54,574 bases of DNA from Paenisporosarcina quisquiliarum (GTDB taxonomy: Bacteria > Bacillota > Bacilli > Bacillales_A > Planococcaceae). Numbering within the stretch: the first letter of the stretch is position 1; each line of letters begins with the position of its first letter. The position numbers were made by a program, and so were the translations under genes. Under the pieces are notes generated by a model, which saw only the letters and a list, made by a program, of their open reading frames with translations, was not told the origin of the DNA and did not search any database. The DNA lies in assembly GCF_027563315.1 (NCBI RefSeq), contig NZ_JAMKBJ010000018.1, positions 1 to 54,574 on the forward strand, written 5' to 3'. Shown in pieces: positions 36,271 to 46,741 of this stretch.

Positions 36271-38688
36271 ATGAAATCGTGGACAACTGATGGTGTGAAG
36301 AAAATGCCTGTTTGGAGTCGTTGGGTGCAAGTCATAAAAAAGAAAAAATTGAAAATCACATTATCCGTACTTATTTTATTTTTTGCATTCTTTTTATCGA
36401 AAGCGGTGTTGTTTGAAGCAGCCGTTCCGTTTTTTCTACCCATTTGGGCCATTGTGGCAAGGCGGTACCCACGTTATTTACCGTTTGTTTGGATTGGGGG
36501 CCTCAGTGGGAGCTTGACGCTCGGTATCGGACAAACTGTCCTCCATGTCCTGCAAGTCGGTGGTTATCAAGTGGTGAGTCAAGTTGTTAAGAACAAAAAA
36601 CTGATTCCATTCCAGGTAGCTATGGTGATCTTGCTTGTCCAGGTTGGATGGCAATGGGCATCATACGGGGGAGAGATTCCACTCTCGGTATCATTGCTTG
36701 TTTTATATGAAAGCATTTTGTCTGCAATTATGACCGTCTTTTTATTCCAGTTATTTGTGCCGATGCACGCTTTAACAACTGCCAAGTGGACGTTTGAACG
36801 CATAGGAGCAGCGGTTATGGTAAGCGCTTTAATGCTGACGGGAATGGGAGGTTTATTATTTGGGCTCATTTCCATACCACTTGTACTCGTTCATGTTGTG
36901 CTGTTCGGGGCGGTCAGTGTGGGAGGGGTTTTCGTTGGGACTGCTGTCGCCACAATTATGGGAACAATTCTAAGCTTGTCTCAACTATCATTCAGCGGCA
37001 TGATTGCTGTTTATGCCTTATCAGGACTGTGTGCAGGACTATTTCAAAGTAAAGGTCGTCTCTGGATGGCCATCGGATCAATTGGTGCAGCACTTTTCTT
37101 CACTGTATATGACACGTCACTACCACTTGATAAAGTCTATTTTGCTTCACTAGCGCTAGCGATGATGATTTTCTTTATCATGCCATCTTCATGGATAAGC
37201 TATGCTCAAAATCAGTTGTTCCCGAAACCTTCGTCCGTATTATTTAAGAGACAGCAATGGCTAACAGATAAAGTGAATACACAACTCTATGATTTCCAAC
37301 AGTTCGTCGAGTTTATTACTCAGCTTGTCAATGACCGTTTCCCAACGCAAAAAGAAATTGCATCGACAACCAATACACCCGACTACTCAGTTTGTGGATC
37401 GTGTTTCAGACAAGATAAATGCTGGGGCACGGAAAATCAAGGCATGTACCCAATTGTGGATGAATGGAAAGAGATGCGTGGGCATACAAAATCCGGTGTT
37501 CGTTATCGGTTAAATGATCGAATTCAAGAAAAATGTGTGCGTTCAAGTGGATTGATTGATGCGCTTGAAGAGGAATACGCAAACAATAAATTGGCTGGAC
37601 ATTACGCACACGGCAAGAAAATGCTTGCCTATCAACTGCGTGACATGAGTAAGCACGTAAGTGAACTGATGGCAGATCTTCAGCTAAATGAAGCGAACCA
37701 TGAATCGGAAGAAGAAAAAATTTCAAAACGATTGGATGACGCAAAAATCGCGCATTTTCAAATTGATATGTTATCGGAAGAACCGGGATCCAGGAAAATT
37801 GTATGTTGTTTACCGGTGAAACAAGCGGAATGGGAAACGAATCAAATGGTCGGGGAACGATTGATTATTCCTATTCTTCATGAATTATATGATGAACCAT
37901 TCGAAATTAGTCGTACAACTGAAATACAAGATCCATTTGCTCATCTTCAAATCACATTCCAATCGGCCGTCAGATTTACGTATGATTATGGAGTGTTTAC
38001 AAGGTCATTCCAGAATACGGTTTACTCAGGAGATGCGCATAGTGTTATTCCATTGCATAGTGGGCTTGTCGCATTCGTGTTATCCGATGGAATGGGTCAG
38101 AACATGGAAGCGTATCACGAGAGCAGAAAAGTCATTCGGTTGTTGCGCGAATGCTTGCAACATCAGATGAATCCAGAAACGGCGATGCACACGCTGCATT
38201 ATGTCATGTCACTCAAACACCACTCGGATCTTTATGCAACGGTGGACTTAGCGTTGCTTGATTTGCAGCAAGGAAAACTTTGGTCATTTAAAGCAGGAAG
38301 TATGTCTACGTATTTACTAAGAGGGAAAGACTGCGTAAAGATTGACAGCCAAAGTGTACCGATTGGGTTCCTGCCGACCATGTCCGTGGATGCGGAAGAA
38401 CGTATTGTAAAAGACGGCGATATTTTAGTGATGCTGTCAGACGGCATGTTCTCCCCAGACTACTCGTTAGAAGAACAAGAAAATGAATTGATTCGTTTGA
38501 TGAGAAAGTATGAATCGACACCTACAGGTTCACTTGCTGATTTATTGGCTGCCGAATTTAGCCGTAAATATCCTGCTGCTGAAGATGATCGAACGTTAAT
38601 TGTTGTAAAAGTGAAGCATGCTGTCCCAGAATGGTCATTATTTTCACCGTCTTATCGAAATATTTCCCGGGAAAGAATGATAAAATAG
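36271..38688 (+). CDS. spoIIE: Stage II sporulation protein E, PP2C-type phosphatase
   Basis: SpoIIE dephosphorylates SpoIIAA in the forespore, activating sigma-F, and associates with the polar septum through FtsZ. The 805 residues have a membrane domain of about ten helices (about 30-330), a central regulatory region, and a C-terminal PP2C domain with metal aspartates D606 (SDGMGQ) and D724 (LSDGMFS). ATG 36271 is 9 nt after GGGGAAGGG. The ATG at 36202 has no SD and lies upstream of the predicted transcription start, so it is rejected. yabS and yabT, which follow in B. subtilis, are absent. Confidence 0.95.
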   Translation: MKSWTTDGVKKMPVWSRWVQVIKKKKLKITLSVLILFFAFFLSKAVLFEAAVPFFLPIWAIVARRYPRYLPFVWIGGLSGSLTLGIGQTVLHVLQVGGYQVVSQVVKNKKLIPFQVAMVILLVQVGWQWASYGGEIPLSVSLLVLYESILSAIMTVFLFQLFVPMHALTTAKWTFERIGAAVMVSALMLTGMGGLLFGLISIPLVLVHVVLFGAVSVGGVFVGTAVATIMGTILSLSQLSFSGMIAVYALSGLCAGLFQSKGRLWMAIGSIGAALFFTVYDTSLPLDKVYFASLALAMMIFFIMPSSWISYAQNQLFPKPSSVLFKRQQWLTDKVNTQLYDFQQFVEFITQLVNDRFPTQKEIASTTNTPDYSVCGSCFRQDKCWGTENQGMYPIVDEWKEMRGHTKSGVRYRLNDRIQEKCVRSSGLIDALEEEYANNKLAGHYAHGKKMLAYQLRDMSKHVSELMADLQLNEANHESEEEKISKRLDDAKIAHFQIDMLSEEPGSRKIVCCLPVKQAEWETNQMVGERLIIPILHELYDEPFEISRTTEIQDPFAHLQITFQSAVRFTYDYGVFTRSFQNTVYSGDAHSVIPLHSGLVAFVLSDGMGQNMEAYHESRKVIRLLRECLQHQMNPETAMHTLHYVMSLKHHSDLYATVDLALLDLQQGKLWSFKAGSMSTYLLRGKDCVKIDSQSVPIGFLPTMSVDAEERIVKDGDILVMLSDGMFSPDYSLEEQENELIRLMRKYESTPTGSLADLLAAEFSRKYPAAEDDRTLIVVKVKHAVPEWSLFSPSYRNISRERMIK

Positions 38689-38719
38689 AATAAAAGCAAA
38701 GCAAGGAGGTGACAAGAAG

Positions 38720-40114
38720 TTGGGTTTTCGTAATGAAGTATTGACGTATAATCAGAAACATCAATTGATAAGCGAAGGGGATCGACTTCTTGTCGCTTGT
38801 TCCGGGGGCGCAGATTCAGTTGCGCTCCTCACTTTTTTACATCAGCAAGTAGATGACTTAAATATCGAAATCGGCTGTGTTCATGCGAACCATGGTCTCA
38901 GAGCTGAAGAGTCAGACGAGGATGAACGCTTTGTACAAACATTATGTCAAAGCTTACAAATCCCGTTCTATACCAAAAACCTGGATATACAAGAAGTGTT
39001 ACAAAGGGAAAATGGAAACTTGCAAGATGTGTGCCGTCGTGAACGCTATCACTTTTTTGAACAAACGATGAAAGCAAAAGGGTATAACAAGCTGGCAGTC
39101 GCCCATCATGCAGACGATCAAGTGGAATCAGTATTTATGGGATTGACAAGGGGAACACGAGCAAATGGAATGTATGCCAAAAGAAGTTTTGGGACAGAAG
39201 AGTTAATTCGTCCGCTGTTATCAGTTACAAGAACGCAGATTGAACATTATTTGAACAAACAGCAGTATACATACCGTGAGGATTCAAGCAATCAAAAGGA
39301 TACATACACGCGTAATCGGTTCCGCCGTCATATAATGCCGTTGGTTCAAGAAGAAAACCCGAATGTTGCTAAAACGATTGCCCAATGGACACAGCAACAG
39401 CAGCAGGATGAACAGTTGCTGCAAAAGCTGGCGCTGAAAGAATATGAGGGAATTATCGTTTCATCTTCCCACGATTCATTGTCGATTGACTTAAATCGTT
39501 TCCAAGACATCGAGCTCGCTTTACAAAAAAGGGTCGTTCTACTACTATTAAACTATCTATACCCAAATGAAAAATTATGGTTAAGTCATTCACTTATTGA
39601 TCAAATCCATAACCAGTGTCTCGAACGTGACGGTTCAAGTGAGGTCCATCTTCCTAAAGGAAGAAAGGGGTACCGCCACTACTCGACGATGCTTTTTTCT
39701 TTTGATGAAACAAATTTTTCCGACCCCATATCGGCAACGATACCTGACGATGGTCAATGGCACTCAGTAGGATCGGACTTGCGGATAAAATTATGCAACA
39801 AAGATGATGCGTTTTGTTTTGGTACCGAGTGGTATGTAACACTTGAGCCAAGCGAGCTACCGATACGTCTTAGAGGAAGACTGACGGGAGACAGGATGTT
39901 GTTAAAAGGAATGAAAGAGGCCAAACGATTGTCCCGTTTACTAATTGACGAAAAGGTACCTCGACATACCCGTGACGCCATTCAACTGCTCGTTACGCAA
40001 CAAGGAGAAATTATTGGTGTGCCTGGTGTACGATTAGGCGCACGTTTTACCACACAACCACATGATGGTTGGACACATAAGTTAATAATTGAAAAAGAGA
40101 GCAACTATGCTTGA
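38720..40114 (+). CDS. tilS: tRNA-Ile lysidine synthetase
   Basis: TilS converts C34 of tRNA-Ile(CAT) to lysidine so that it reads AUA. The 464 residues have the PP-loop SGGADS at 28-33, the N-type ATPase core, the DDQVES segment and a C-terminal substrate-binding domain. The start is TTG 38720, 8 nt after AAGGAGGTGA. It precedes hpt; in B. subtilis the two are functionally linked and essential. Confidence 0.95.
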   Translation: MGFRNEVLTYNQKHQLISEGDRLLVACSGGADSVALLTFLHQQVDDLNIEIGCVHANHGLRAEESDEDERFVQTLCQSLQIPFYTKNLDIQEVLQRENGNLQDVCRRERYHFFEQTMKAKGYNKLAVAHHADDQVESVFMGLTRGTRANGMYAKRSFGTEELIRPLLSVTRTQIEHYLNKQQYTYREDSSNQKDTYTRNRFRRHIMPLVQEENPNVAKTIAQWTQQQQQDEQLLQKLALKEYEGIIVSSSHDSLSIDLNRFQDIELALQKRVVLLLLNYLYPNEKLWLSHSLIDQIHNQCLERDGSSEVHLPKGRKGYRHYSTMLFSFDETNFSDPISATIPDDGQWHSVGSDLRIKLCNKDDAFCFGTEWYVTLEPSELPIRLRGRLTGDRMLLKGMKEAKRLSRLLIDEKVPRHTRDAIQLLVTQQGEIIGVPGVRLGARFTTQPHDGWTHKLIIEKESNYA

Positions 40115-40127
40115 GGAGGAACCCCCT

Positions 40128-40670
40128 ATGTTAGAAAAAGATATTCAAGAAGTGTTGATTTCTGAAGAACAATTACAAACAAAAATCCGTGAATTGGGCG
40201 AAGTATTAACGGCTGATTACAGCGACAAATTCCCACTTGCAATCGGTGTGCTTAAAGGTGCAATGCCATTCATGGCGGACCTTATGAAACGTATGGATGT
40301 ATATATGGAAATTGATTTCATGGATGTATCCAGTTATGGAAATGCAACTGTATCTTCTGGTGAAGTGAAAATCGTCAAGGACTTGAACACAAGTGTTGAA
40401 GGTCGTGACGTATTAATTTTAGAAGATATTATCGACAGCGGTTTGACACTTAGTTATTTGGTCGATCTATTCAAATATCGTAAAGCTAAGTCGATCAAAG
40501 TAGTTACATTGTTAGACAAACCGACTGGCCGTAAAGTGGATTTACAAGCAGATTACGTCGGTTTCATTGTGCCGGATGCGTTTGTAGTAGGATACGGATT
40601 GGACTACATGGAGAAATATCGTAACTTGCCTTACGTAGGTGTTTTAAAGAAAGAAGTTTACTCATTTTAA
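40128..40670 (+). CDS. hpt: Hypoxanthine-guanine phosphoribosyltransferase
   Basis: HprT salvages hypoxanthine and guanine with PRPP. The 180 residues equal the B. subtilis length, with the PRPP motif EDIIDSGLT at 99-107, [11 protein letters not shown], and the base-binding [11 protein letters not shown] region. ATG 40128 is 7 nt after GAGGAGGA; upstream in-frame starts are inside the tilS end and lack SDs. The gap to tilS is 13 nt. Confidence 0.95.
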   Translation: MLEKDIQEVLISEEQLQTKIRELGEVLTADYSDKFPLAIGVLKGAMPFMADLMKRMDVYMEIDFMDVSSYGNATVSSGEVKIVKDLNTSVEGRDVLILEDIIDSGLTLSYLVDLFKYRKAKSIKVVTLLDKPTGRKVDLQADYVGFIVPDAFVVGYGLDYMEKYRNLPYVGVLKKEVYSF

Positions 40671-40730
40671 AAGCACAATCGAAAATCTGTCATGAATTAA
40701 ATATTAGCGTGTAAAAAGCAAGGCATATCG

Positions 40731-40760
40731 TTGTACCCTTTTTTCTGCGTATGATAAGAT
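40731..40760 (+). promoter_or_regulatory. Weak candidate promoter of ftsH
   Basis: TTGTAC (40731-40736), 18 bp and TAAGAT (40755-40760). No terminator separates hpt from ftsH, so read-through is also likely. Confidence 0.35.
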
Positions 40761-40800
40761 TATCAGTAGTTTTTCTGTATATTTTGTGAGGAGGCTTGGG

Positions 40801-42810
40801 ATGAATCGAATATTTCGATACACCATATTTTATTTATTAATATTCCTCGTGATTATCGGGATTTTTGGTACGTTTAACAGCGGGAAAGAACCAACCAAAG
40901 ATATCGATTTAGGCGAGTTTATAACAGCGTTAGACAATGGAGAAGTAAAAGAATTCTCCATGCAGCCAGACCAAGGGGTTTATGAAATACGAGGCACGAT
41001 GAAGGATTATAAAGAAGGCGAAGAATTCGTCACCAATATTCCTCCTGAAATGACATCTATTTATTCGAAAATTACTGACGCTGCAGCAACAAAAGACGTA
41101 AAAATCTTGAAAGCACCTGAAACAAGTGGTTGGGTGCAGTTCTTTACTGGCTTAATTCCATTCATTATCATCTTTATCCTGTTCTTCTTCTTGTTGAACC
41201 AAGCGCAGGGTGGCGGTAACCGTGTGATGAATTTTGGGAAAAGTAAAGCGAAATTATATGACAATGAAAAGAAAAAAGTGCGTTTCAATGACGTAGCTGG
41301 TGCAGATGAAGAGAAACAAGAACTTGTAGAAGTGGTTGAATTCTTGAAAGACCCTCGCAAATTCGATGTAATCGGAGCACGTATTCCTAAAGGGATTCTT
41401 CTTGTAGGTCCTCCAGGTACTGGTAAAACATTGCTTGCTCGTGCAGTAGCAGGAGAAGCAGGCGTACCTTTCTTCTCAATCAGTGGTTCAGACTTTGTGG
41501 AAATGTTTGTTGGGGTCGGGGCATCTCGTGTGCGTGACCTTTTCGAAAATGCAAAGAAAAATGCACCATGTATCATCTTTATCGATGAGATTGATGCAGT
41601 AGGTCGTCAACGTGGAGCAGGTCTTGGTGGTGGTCACGATGAACGTGAACAAACCTTGAACCAATTACTAGTTGAAATGGATGGTTTCGGAGCAAACGAA
41701 GGAATTATTATCGTAGCTGCAACGAACCGCCCGGATATTCTGGATCCAGCTCTTCTTCGTCCAGGACGTTTTGACCGTCAAATCACGGTTGGTCGCCCGG
41801 ATGTTAAAGGTCGCGAAGCGGTACTTCAAGTACATGCCCGCAACAAGCCTTTAGATGAGCATGTAGATTTAAAAGCAATCGCACAACGCACACCAGGTTT
41901 CTCTGGTGCAGATTTAGAAAATCTATTAAACGAAGCGGCTTTAGTTGCTGCTCGTCGCAATAAGAAAAAAATTGATATGGCTGATATCGATGAAGCAACT
42001 GACCGCGTTATTGCGGGTCCTGCGAAAACGGGCAAAGTCATATCTGCAAAAGAACGCAAAATTGTTGCTTATCACGAAGCAGGGCACGTTGTTATTGGAT
42101 TGACACTAGATGATGCTGAAATCGTTCATAAAGTAACCATCGTTCCTCGTGGGCAAGCAGGCGGCTATGCCGTGATGTTACCGAAAGAAGATCGTTACTT
42201 CATGACGAAACCTGAGTTACTTGATAAGATCTCTGGTTTACTTGGTGGACGTGTAGCGGAAGATATCGTCTTCGGTGAAGTGTCAACTGGAGCTCACAAT
42301 GACTTCCAACGTGCAACGAGTATTGCTCGAAGCATGGTAACTGAGTACGGAATGAGTGATAAACTCGGACCGATGCAGTTTGGTCAAGCGCAAGGCGGAA
42401 ACGTCTTCTTAGGTCGTGACTTCAATTCTGAGCAAAACTATTCAGATGCGATTGCTTACGAAATTGACCAAGAAATGCAAAGCATGATTAAAGAGCAGTA
42501 CGCTCGTACAAAAGAAATTTTGACGGAAAAACGCGACTTGCTTGAATTGATTGCGAAAACACTTCTGGAAGTGGAAACACTTGATGCTGGTCAAATTCTA
42601 CACTTAAAAGAACATGGTACTTTACCGGTTCGTCCGCATGAAGTTTCAAAAGATGAAGCTGCAGACAAAAAAGAAGTTGTAGAAACGACAAAGGTTGACG
42701 AAGTGACACCAGATGTTACAGGCGCACCTAACGACCCATCAATTGCAGACTTACCGAAGGAAGAAACGACGGTTGAACCTTCTGGAGACATTAAAGAAGA
42801 CCGTAAATAG
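40801..42810 (+). CDS. ftsH: ATP-dependent zinc metalloprotease FtsH
   Basis: FtsH is a membrane AAA+ protease for quality control and regulated proteolysis, needed for Spo0A-dependent sporulation in B. subtilis. The 669 residues have TM helices at about 5-25 and 110-132, Walker A GPPGTGKT (203-210), Walker [10 protein letters not shown], the second region of homology near [17 protein letters not shown], and the zinc site HEAGH (425-429). The C terminus from about 610 is a charged tail with many E, D and K residues. ATG 40801 is 6 nt after GAGGAGG; an upstream in-frame start lies in that SD. Confidence 0.97.
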   Translation: MNRIFRYTIFYLLIFLVIIGIFGTFNSGKEPTKDIDLGEFITALDNGEVKEFSMQPDQGVYEIRGTMKDYKEGEEFVTNIPPEMTSIYSKITDAAATKDVKILKAPETSGWVQFFTGLIPFIIIFILFFFLLNQAQGGGNRVMNFGKSKAKLYDNEKKKVRFNDVAGADEEKQELVEVVEFLKDPRKFDVIGARIPKGILLVGPPGTGKTLLARAVAGEAGVPFFSISGSDFVEMFVGVGASRVRDLFENAKKNAPCIIFIDEIDAVGRQRGAGLGGGHDEREQTLNQLLVEMDGFGANEGIIIVAATNRPDILDPALLRPGRFDRQITVGRPDVKGREAVLQVHARNKPLDEHVDLKAIAQRTPGFSGADLENLLNEAALVAARRNKKKIDMADIDEATDRVIAGPAKTGKVISAKERKIVAYHEAGHVVIGLTLDDAEIVHKVTIVPRGQAGGYAVMLPKEDRYFMTKPELLDKISGLLGGRVAEDIVFGEVSTGAHNDFQRATSIARSMVTEYGMSDKLGPMQFGQAQGGNVFLGRDFNSEQNYSDAIAYEIDQEMQSMIKEQYARTKEILTEKRDLLELIAKTLLEVETLDAGQILHLKEHGTLPVRPHEVSKDEAADKKEVVETTKVDEVTPDVTGAPNDPSIADLPKEETTVEPSGDIKEDRK

Positions 42811-42825
42811 TAACTGAAACCAATT

Positions 42826-42868
42826 AAGCTGGTTGACCTCCCACTGCGGAAGTCAATCAGCTTTTTTA
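42826..42868 (+). terminator. Terminator after ftsH
   Basis: AAGCTGGTTGAC pairs with GTCAATCAGCTT, with a second inner pairing, and is followed by TTTTT. Confidence 0.85.
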
Positions 42869-42882
42869 TGCACATTGAGTTA

Positions 42883-42891
42883 TGGTATGAT
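42883..42891 (+). promoter_or_regulatory. Candidate extended -10 promoter of coaX
   Basis: TGG followed by TATGAT (42886-42891), just after the ftsH terminator. The -35 is in the T tract and poor. The leader would be about 100 nt with nothing recognisable in it. Confidence 0.4.
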
Positions 42892-43000
42892 GACTTACAG
42901 AAAAGCGATAGACTGAATTGACTGCTTGTCGCTAGATGATGTTGAGTAAAATTAGGCACATTTACGGACAACTTAATTATGGAATATGTGAGGTACAACA

Positions 43001-43765
43001 ATGATACTTGTTTTAGATACAGGAAATACGAATATTGTGCTGGGTGTTTATGATCATGACCAACTTATTCACCATTGGCGAATGGAAACTGATCGTTACA
43101 AGACGGAAGATGAATACGGCATGCAAGTGAAGGCTTTATTTAACCATGCAGGTATCGAGTTCACTCAAATTCATGGAATTATCATTTCTTCTGTTGTGCC
43201 GCCTATTATGTTTTCATTGGAGCGGATGTGTCAGAAATATTTTGGCCTTAAACCGCTTGTGGTAGGTCCAGGTGTAAAAACTGGCTTAAATATTAAGTAT
43301 GAGAATCCTCGCGAAGTAGGTGCTGACCGGATTGTCAACGCAGTCGCGGCAATCGAAGAATACGGTCCTCCACTGATTATTGTGGATTTCGGTACGGCGA
43401 CAACCTATTGTTATATCAACGAAAAAGGTGAATATATGGGAGGTGCGATTGCACCTGGTATCGGAATTTCAACCGAAGCCCTATTTGCAAGAGCATCGAA
43501 ATTGCCACGGATAGAATTGACACAACCCGATAATGTCGTCGGGAAAAACACGATTTCAGCGATGCAAGCTGGTATTGTTTATGGCTATGTGGGACAAGTT
43601 GAAGGTATCGTAAATCGCATGAAAGCACAAAGTAAATTAGAACCCACTGTGATCGCGACGGGTGGTATGGCTAGTTTAATCGCACAGGAATCAACTGTGA
43701 TTGACACGATTGACCCTTATTTGACTTTAAAAGGTTTGCATTTAATATACGAACGTAATCAATAA
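43001..43765 (+). CDS. coaX: Type III pantothenate kinase
   Basis: CoaX phosphorylates pantothenate in the first step of CoA synthesis. The 254 residues have ASKHA-fold motifs: [12 protein letters not shown] at the N terminus, [20 protein letters not shown] and the [10 protein letters not shown] segment. The SD is GTGAGGT. hslO follows by 16 nt. Confidence 0.95.
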   Translation: MILVLDTGNTNIVLGVYDHDQLIHHWRMETDRYKTEDEYGMQVKALFNHAGIEFTQIHGIIISSVVPPIMFSLERMCQKYFGLKPLVVGPGVKTGLNIKYENPREVGADRIVNAVAAIEEYGPPLIIVDFGTATTYCYINEKGEYMGGAIAPGIGISTEALFARASKLPRIELTQPDNVVGKNTISAMQAGIVYGYVGQVEGIVNRMKAQSKLEPTVIATGGMASLIAQESTVIDTIDPYLTLKGLHLIYERNQ

Positions 43766-43781
43766 GAAAAGAGGAATTACA

Positions 43782-44663
43782 ATGAGTGATTATTTAGTAA
43801 GAGCATTAGCATTTGATGGAAAAGTACGCGCATTTTCTGTGCGCACAACAGATACAGTTGGAGAGGCGCAACAACGCCACGGAACATGGCCGACTGCATC
43901 GGCTGCCCTGGGTAGAACAATGACGGCTGGTGTCATGATGGGTGCTATGCTTAAAGGTGAAGATAAGTTAACGGTAAAAGTAGAAGGAAAAGGCCCGATT
44001 GGTGCCATTATTGTAGATAGCAATTCAAAAGGGGAAGTGCGTGGATACGCATCGAATCCGCAAACTCACTTTGATTTAAATGAACATGGAAAACTTGATG
44101 TTCGTCGTGCGGTTGGCACAGACGGTATGTTGACGATTGTGAAAGATCTTGGACTTCGTGATTTCTTTACGGGTTCAGTACCGATTGTGTCAGGTGAATT
44201 AGGCGAAGATTTCACGTATTACTTTGCAGCTTCTGAACAAGTTCCGTCGTCTGTTGGATTGGGCGTACTCGTGAATCCGGATAATACGATTTTGGCTGCT
44301 GGCGGGTTTATTATTCAGTTGATGCCAGGTATTGAAGATGAGACGATTACAATTATCGAAGAAAAATTGAGTTCGATGGAGCCTGTTTCGAAGTTAATCG
44401 CAAGAGGATTGTCTCCTGAAGAGCTTTTACAAGAAATACTTGGTGCAGAAAATGTCCAAATTCTTGACCAAATGCCTGTTTCATTTGATTGTAACTGCTC
44501 AAAAGAGCGTTTCGGCACAGCCATTTTAGGGTTGGGTGAAGCTGAAATTCGAGAAATGATTGAAGAAGATGGAAGTGCAGAAGCGCAATGTCATTTCTGT
44601 ATGGAAACTTATCACTACTCACAAGAAGAACTGGAATCTTATATCGATGAGATTAAATCATAA
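43782..44663 (+). CDS. hslO: Redox-regulated chaperone Hsp33
   Basis: Hsp33 is a holdase activated by oxidation of its zinc centre. The 293 residues have the C-terminal redox switch C237, C239 and C270, C273 (DCNCSK and CHFCM). The N-terminal dimer and substrate-binding region begins [19 protein letters not shown]. The SD is AAGAGGA. yacD begins 17 nt before its stop. Confidence 0.96.
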   Translation: MSDYLVRALAFDGKVRAFSVRTTDTVGEAQQRHGTWPTASAALGRTMTAGVMMGAMLKGEDKLTVKVEGKGPIGAIIVDSNSKGEVRGYASNPQTHFDLNEHGKLDVRRAVGTDGMLTIVKDLGLRDFFTGSVPIVSGELGEDFTYYFAASEQVPSSVGLGVLVNPDNTILAAGGFIIQLMPGIEDETITIIEEKLSSMEPVSKLIARGLSPEELLQEILGAENVQILDQMPVSFDCNCSKERFGTAILGLGEAEIREMIEEDGSAEAQCHFCMETYHYSQEELESYIDEIKS

Positions 44664-45585
44664 TAAAGATCGTCGTCCGATTGAGGGTCGACCTACTCAG
44701 AGGAAATTAAAAACTAAACCAGTGCTTATGGTATTGGGTCTATTATTGCTTGGCAACATTTTGTGGTTCATCGCATGGTTAATTCCCAATGGACCGAGTG
44801 GCGGTGGCGAAAAAGTTGCCTCAGTCGGCGGGGAAGAAATTACCCGTGAGGACTGGATGGTAGCGATGGAAGAGCAGTACGGAAAAGAGACGCTTCTTGA
44901 ACTGGTAAATGGAAAAGTGATGGAAGCGGCAGCGGAGAAATACGATATTGAAGTAACGGATAAAGAAATCGATCTGGAAATTGCTTTGATTCGTTCTGCT
45001 CAAGATAGTACAAACTCCCAAGTCCAATCACTTAATGGTGAAATACAACGACAAAAAATGCGTGCACAATTAATCTTAGATAAAGTGTTAACAAAAGACG
45101 TGGTCATTGAAGATGAGCAAATCCAAACGTTCTATGATGAAAATCAATCCCTGTATAATATCCCGACGACTTATCGGACCAGTTTAATTGTCTTACAGTC
45201 CGAATCGGATGCGCAGGAAACGGTAAAAGAACTTAAAAATGGCTCATCTTTTGATGTGTTAGCTCGAGAGCGTTCAGTTGATGTATCATCTGCCAGTCTT
45301 GGTGGGGATATTGGTTTTATTTCGGAAGGTCAGGAAAACGTGGACTCTTCCGTTTTGGAGGCAGTTAGTAAACTGGAAATAGACCAATATAGTGATCCTG
45401 TTCCGCTCTCTGATGGGAGATACGGTATTGTGTATGTGCAAGATATCGCAGAAGGACAAGCTTTTTCATATGACGATGTAAAAAATCAGATTAAGAGAGA
45501 GCTAGCGTTGGAGCAACTACCGCAATCTGTATCACCGGAAGCTTTTTGGAAAGAATTTGACACCGAATGGTTTTATGGTGAATAA
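44647..45585 (+). CDS. yacD: Membrane-anchored PpiC-type peptidyl-prolyl isomerase (YacD)
   Basis: This 312-residue protein has a basic N terminus, one TM or signal-anchor helix (about 29-50), a SurA-like helical region (about 55-155) and a parvulin domain (about 165-270, with [12 protein letters not shown] and [10 protein letters not shown]). There is no lipobox cysteine, unlike PrsA. It probably helps extracytoplasmic protein folding. ATG 44647 lies inside hslO, with a weak SD (GGAA), so translation coupling is likely; longer in-frame starts would run further into hslO. Confidence 0.85.
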   Translation: MRLNHNKDRRPIEGRPTQRKLKTKPVLMVLGLLLLGNILWFIAWLIPNGPSGGGEKVASVGGEEITREDWMVAMEEQYGKETLLELVNGKVMEAAAEKYDIEVTDKEIDLEIALIRSAQDSTNSQVQSLNGEIQRQKMRAQLILDKVLTKDVVIEDEQIQTFYDENQSLYNIPTTYRTSLIVLQSESDAQETVKELKNGSSFDVLARERSVDVSSASLGGDIGFISEGQENVDSSVLEAVSKLEIDQYSDPVPLSDGRYGIVYVQDIAEGQAFSYDDVKNQIKRELALEQLPQSVSPEAFWKEFDTEWFYGE

Positions 45586-45593
45586 CATATACT

Positions 45594-45634
45594 TAAGTAG
45601 TTTTCTGATTCGTTCAGGGGGCTGCTTTTTGTTT
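45594..45634 (+). terminator. Terminator after yacD
   Basis: TAAGTAGTTTTCTGA pairs with TCAGGGGGCTGCTT, with many G-T pairs, and is followed by TTTTTGTTT. Confidence 0.65.
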
Positions 45635-45661
45635 GCGATGTGTCCGACAAATTGGTAGAAT
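45633..45661 (+). promoter_or_regulatory. Candidate promoter of cysK
   Basis: TTGCGA (45633-45638), 17 bp and TAGAAT (45656-45661), with TGG before the -10 (extended type). I see no clear CymR or S-box element. Confidence 0.55.
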
Positions 45662-45708
45662 TAAGGAAACAAAAACCAATTGAAATACTTGGGATTAGGA
45701 GTGAGGAA

Positions 45709-46638
45709 ATGACACGTGTAGGAAATTCAGTAGCAGATTTAGTAGGGAAAACCCCGATTGTAAAATTAAATCGTTTAACAGGACCTGAAGATGCAGAGGT
45801 CTACTTAAAGTTAGAATTCTTCAACCCTGGCAGTAGTGTAAAAGATCGCATTGCGCTTGCAATGGTCGAAGCTGCTGAGCGTGATGGAAAGTTAAAGCAA
45901 GGCGATACCATTATCGAACCGACGAGTGGTAACACGGGAATTGGGCTTGCGATGATTGCAGCGGCAAAAGGTTACAAGTCTGTGCTTGTTATGCCTGAAA
46001 CGATGAGTTTAGAACGACGTAATTTATTGCGTGCGTATGGAGCAGACTTGGTGTTGACTCCAGGACCTGACGGAATGAAAGGTGCCATTGCAAAAGCAAC
46101 GGAACTTGCTGAAGAAAAAGGCTGGTTTATGCCACAACAATTCAATAACTTTGCAAATCCGGAAGTGCACCGTCTAACAACAGGACCGGAAATTGTAGAA
46201 GCAATGGATCAACTGGATGCGTTCATATCTGGTATAGGAACTGGTGGAACGATTACAGGTGCTGGAGAAGTATTGAAAAAGAACTTCCCAGGCATTGAAA
46301 TTGTAGCGGTTGAGCCAAAGGATTCACCTATTTTATCGGGTGGTCAACCAGGACCGCATAAAATACAAGGAATTGGCGCTGGTTTTGTTCCTGAAGTGTT
46401 GAATACGGAAATTTACGATTCAATCATTCAAGTCTCAAACGAAGATGCGTATGAAACTGCTCGAAAAGTGGCACGTGAAGAAGGAATTCTAGGTGGAGTT
46501 TCGTCAGGAGCTGCTGTTTATGCTGCTCTCGAAGTGGCGCGCAAACTAGGAAAAGGCAAAAAAGTTTTAGCAATCCTTCCTTCGAACGGGGAACGTTATT
46601 TAAGTACACCATTGTACCAATTTGATGATCAACAATAA
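45709..46638 (+). CDS. cysK: Cysteine synthase (O-acetylserine sulfhydrylase)
   Basis: CysK makes cysteine from O-acetylserine and sulfide. The 309 residues are fold-type II PLP: K45 in NPGSSVKDR is the Schiff-base lysine, [10 protein letters not shown] binds the substrate carboxylate, and GTGGTITG holds the phosphate. ATG 45709 follows TAGGAGTGAGG; an in-frame start at 45640 would lie upstream of the likely transcription start. In B. subtilis CysK also takes part in CymR control. Confidence 0.96.
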   Translation: MTRVGNSVADLVGKTPIVKLNRLTGPEDAEVYLKLEFFNPGSSVKDRIALAMVEAAERDGKLKQGDTIIEPTSGNTGIGLAMIAAAKGYKSVLVMPETMSLERRNLLRAYGADLVLTPGPDGMKGAIAKATELAEEKGWFMPQQFNNFANPEVHRLTTGPEIVEAMDQLDAFISGIGTGGTITGAGEVLKKNFPGIEIVAVEPKDSPILSGGQPGPHKIQGIGAGFVPEVLNTEIYDSIIQVSNEDAYETARKVAREEGILGGVSSGAAVYAALEVARKLGKGKKVLAILPSNGERYLSTPLYQFDDQQ

Positions 46639-46645
46639 TGGAAGT

Positions 46646-46675
46646 AGAGAGAGCGGAGACGTTCTCTCTTTTTTG
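46646..46675 (+). terminator. Terminator after cysK
   Basis: AGAGAGAGCG pairs with CGTTCTCTCT around GAGA and is followed by T's. Confidence 0.82.
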
Positions 46676-46741
46676 TGGCTTTCAAAGGGTCATTCACGAT
46701 AAGATGAAAACGATAATTGTTTATTCAGGGGGAGACCGAAC

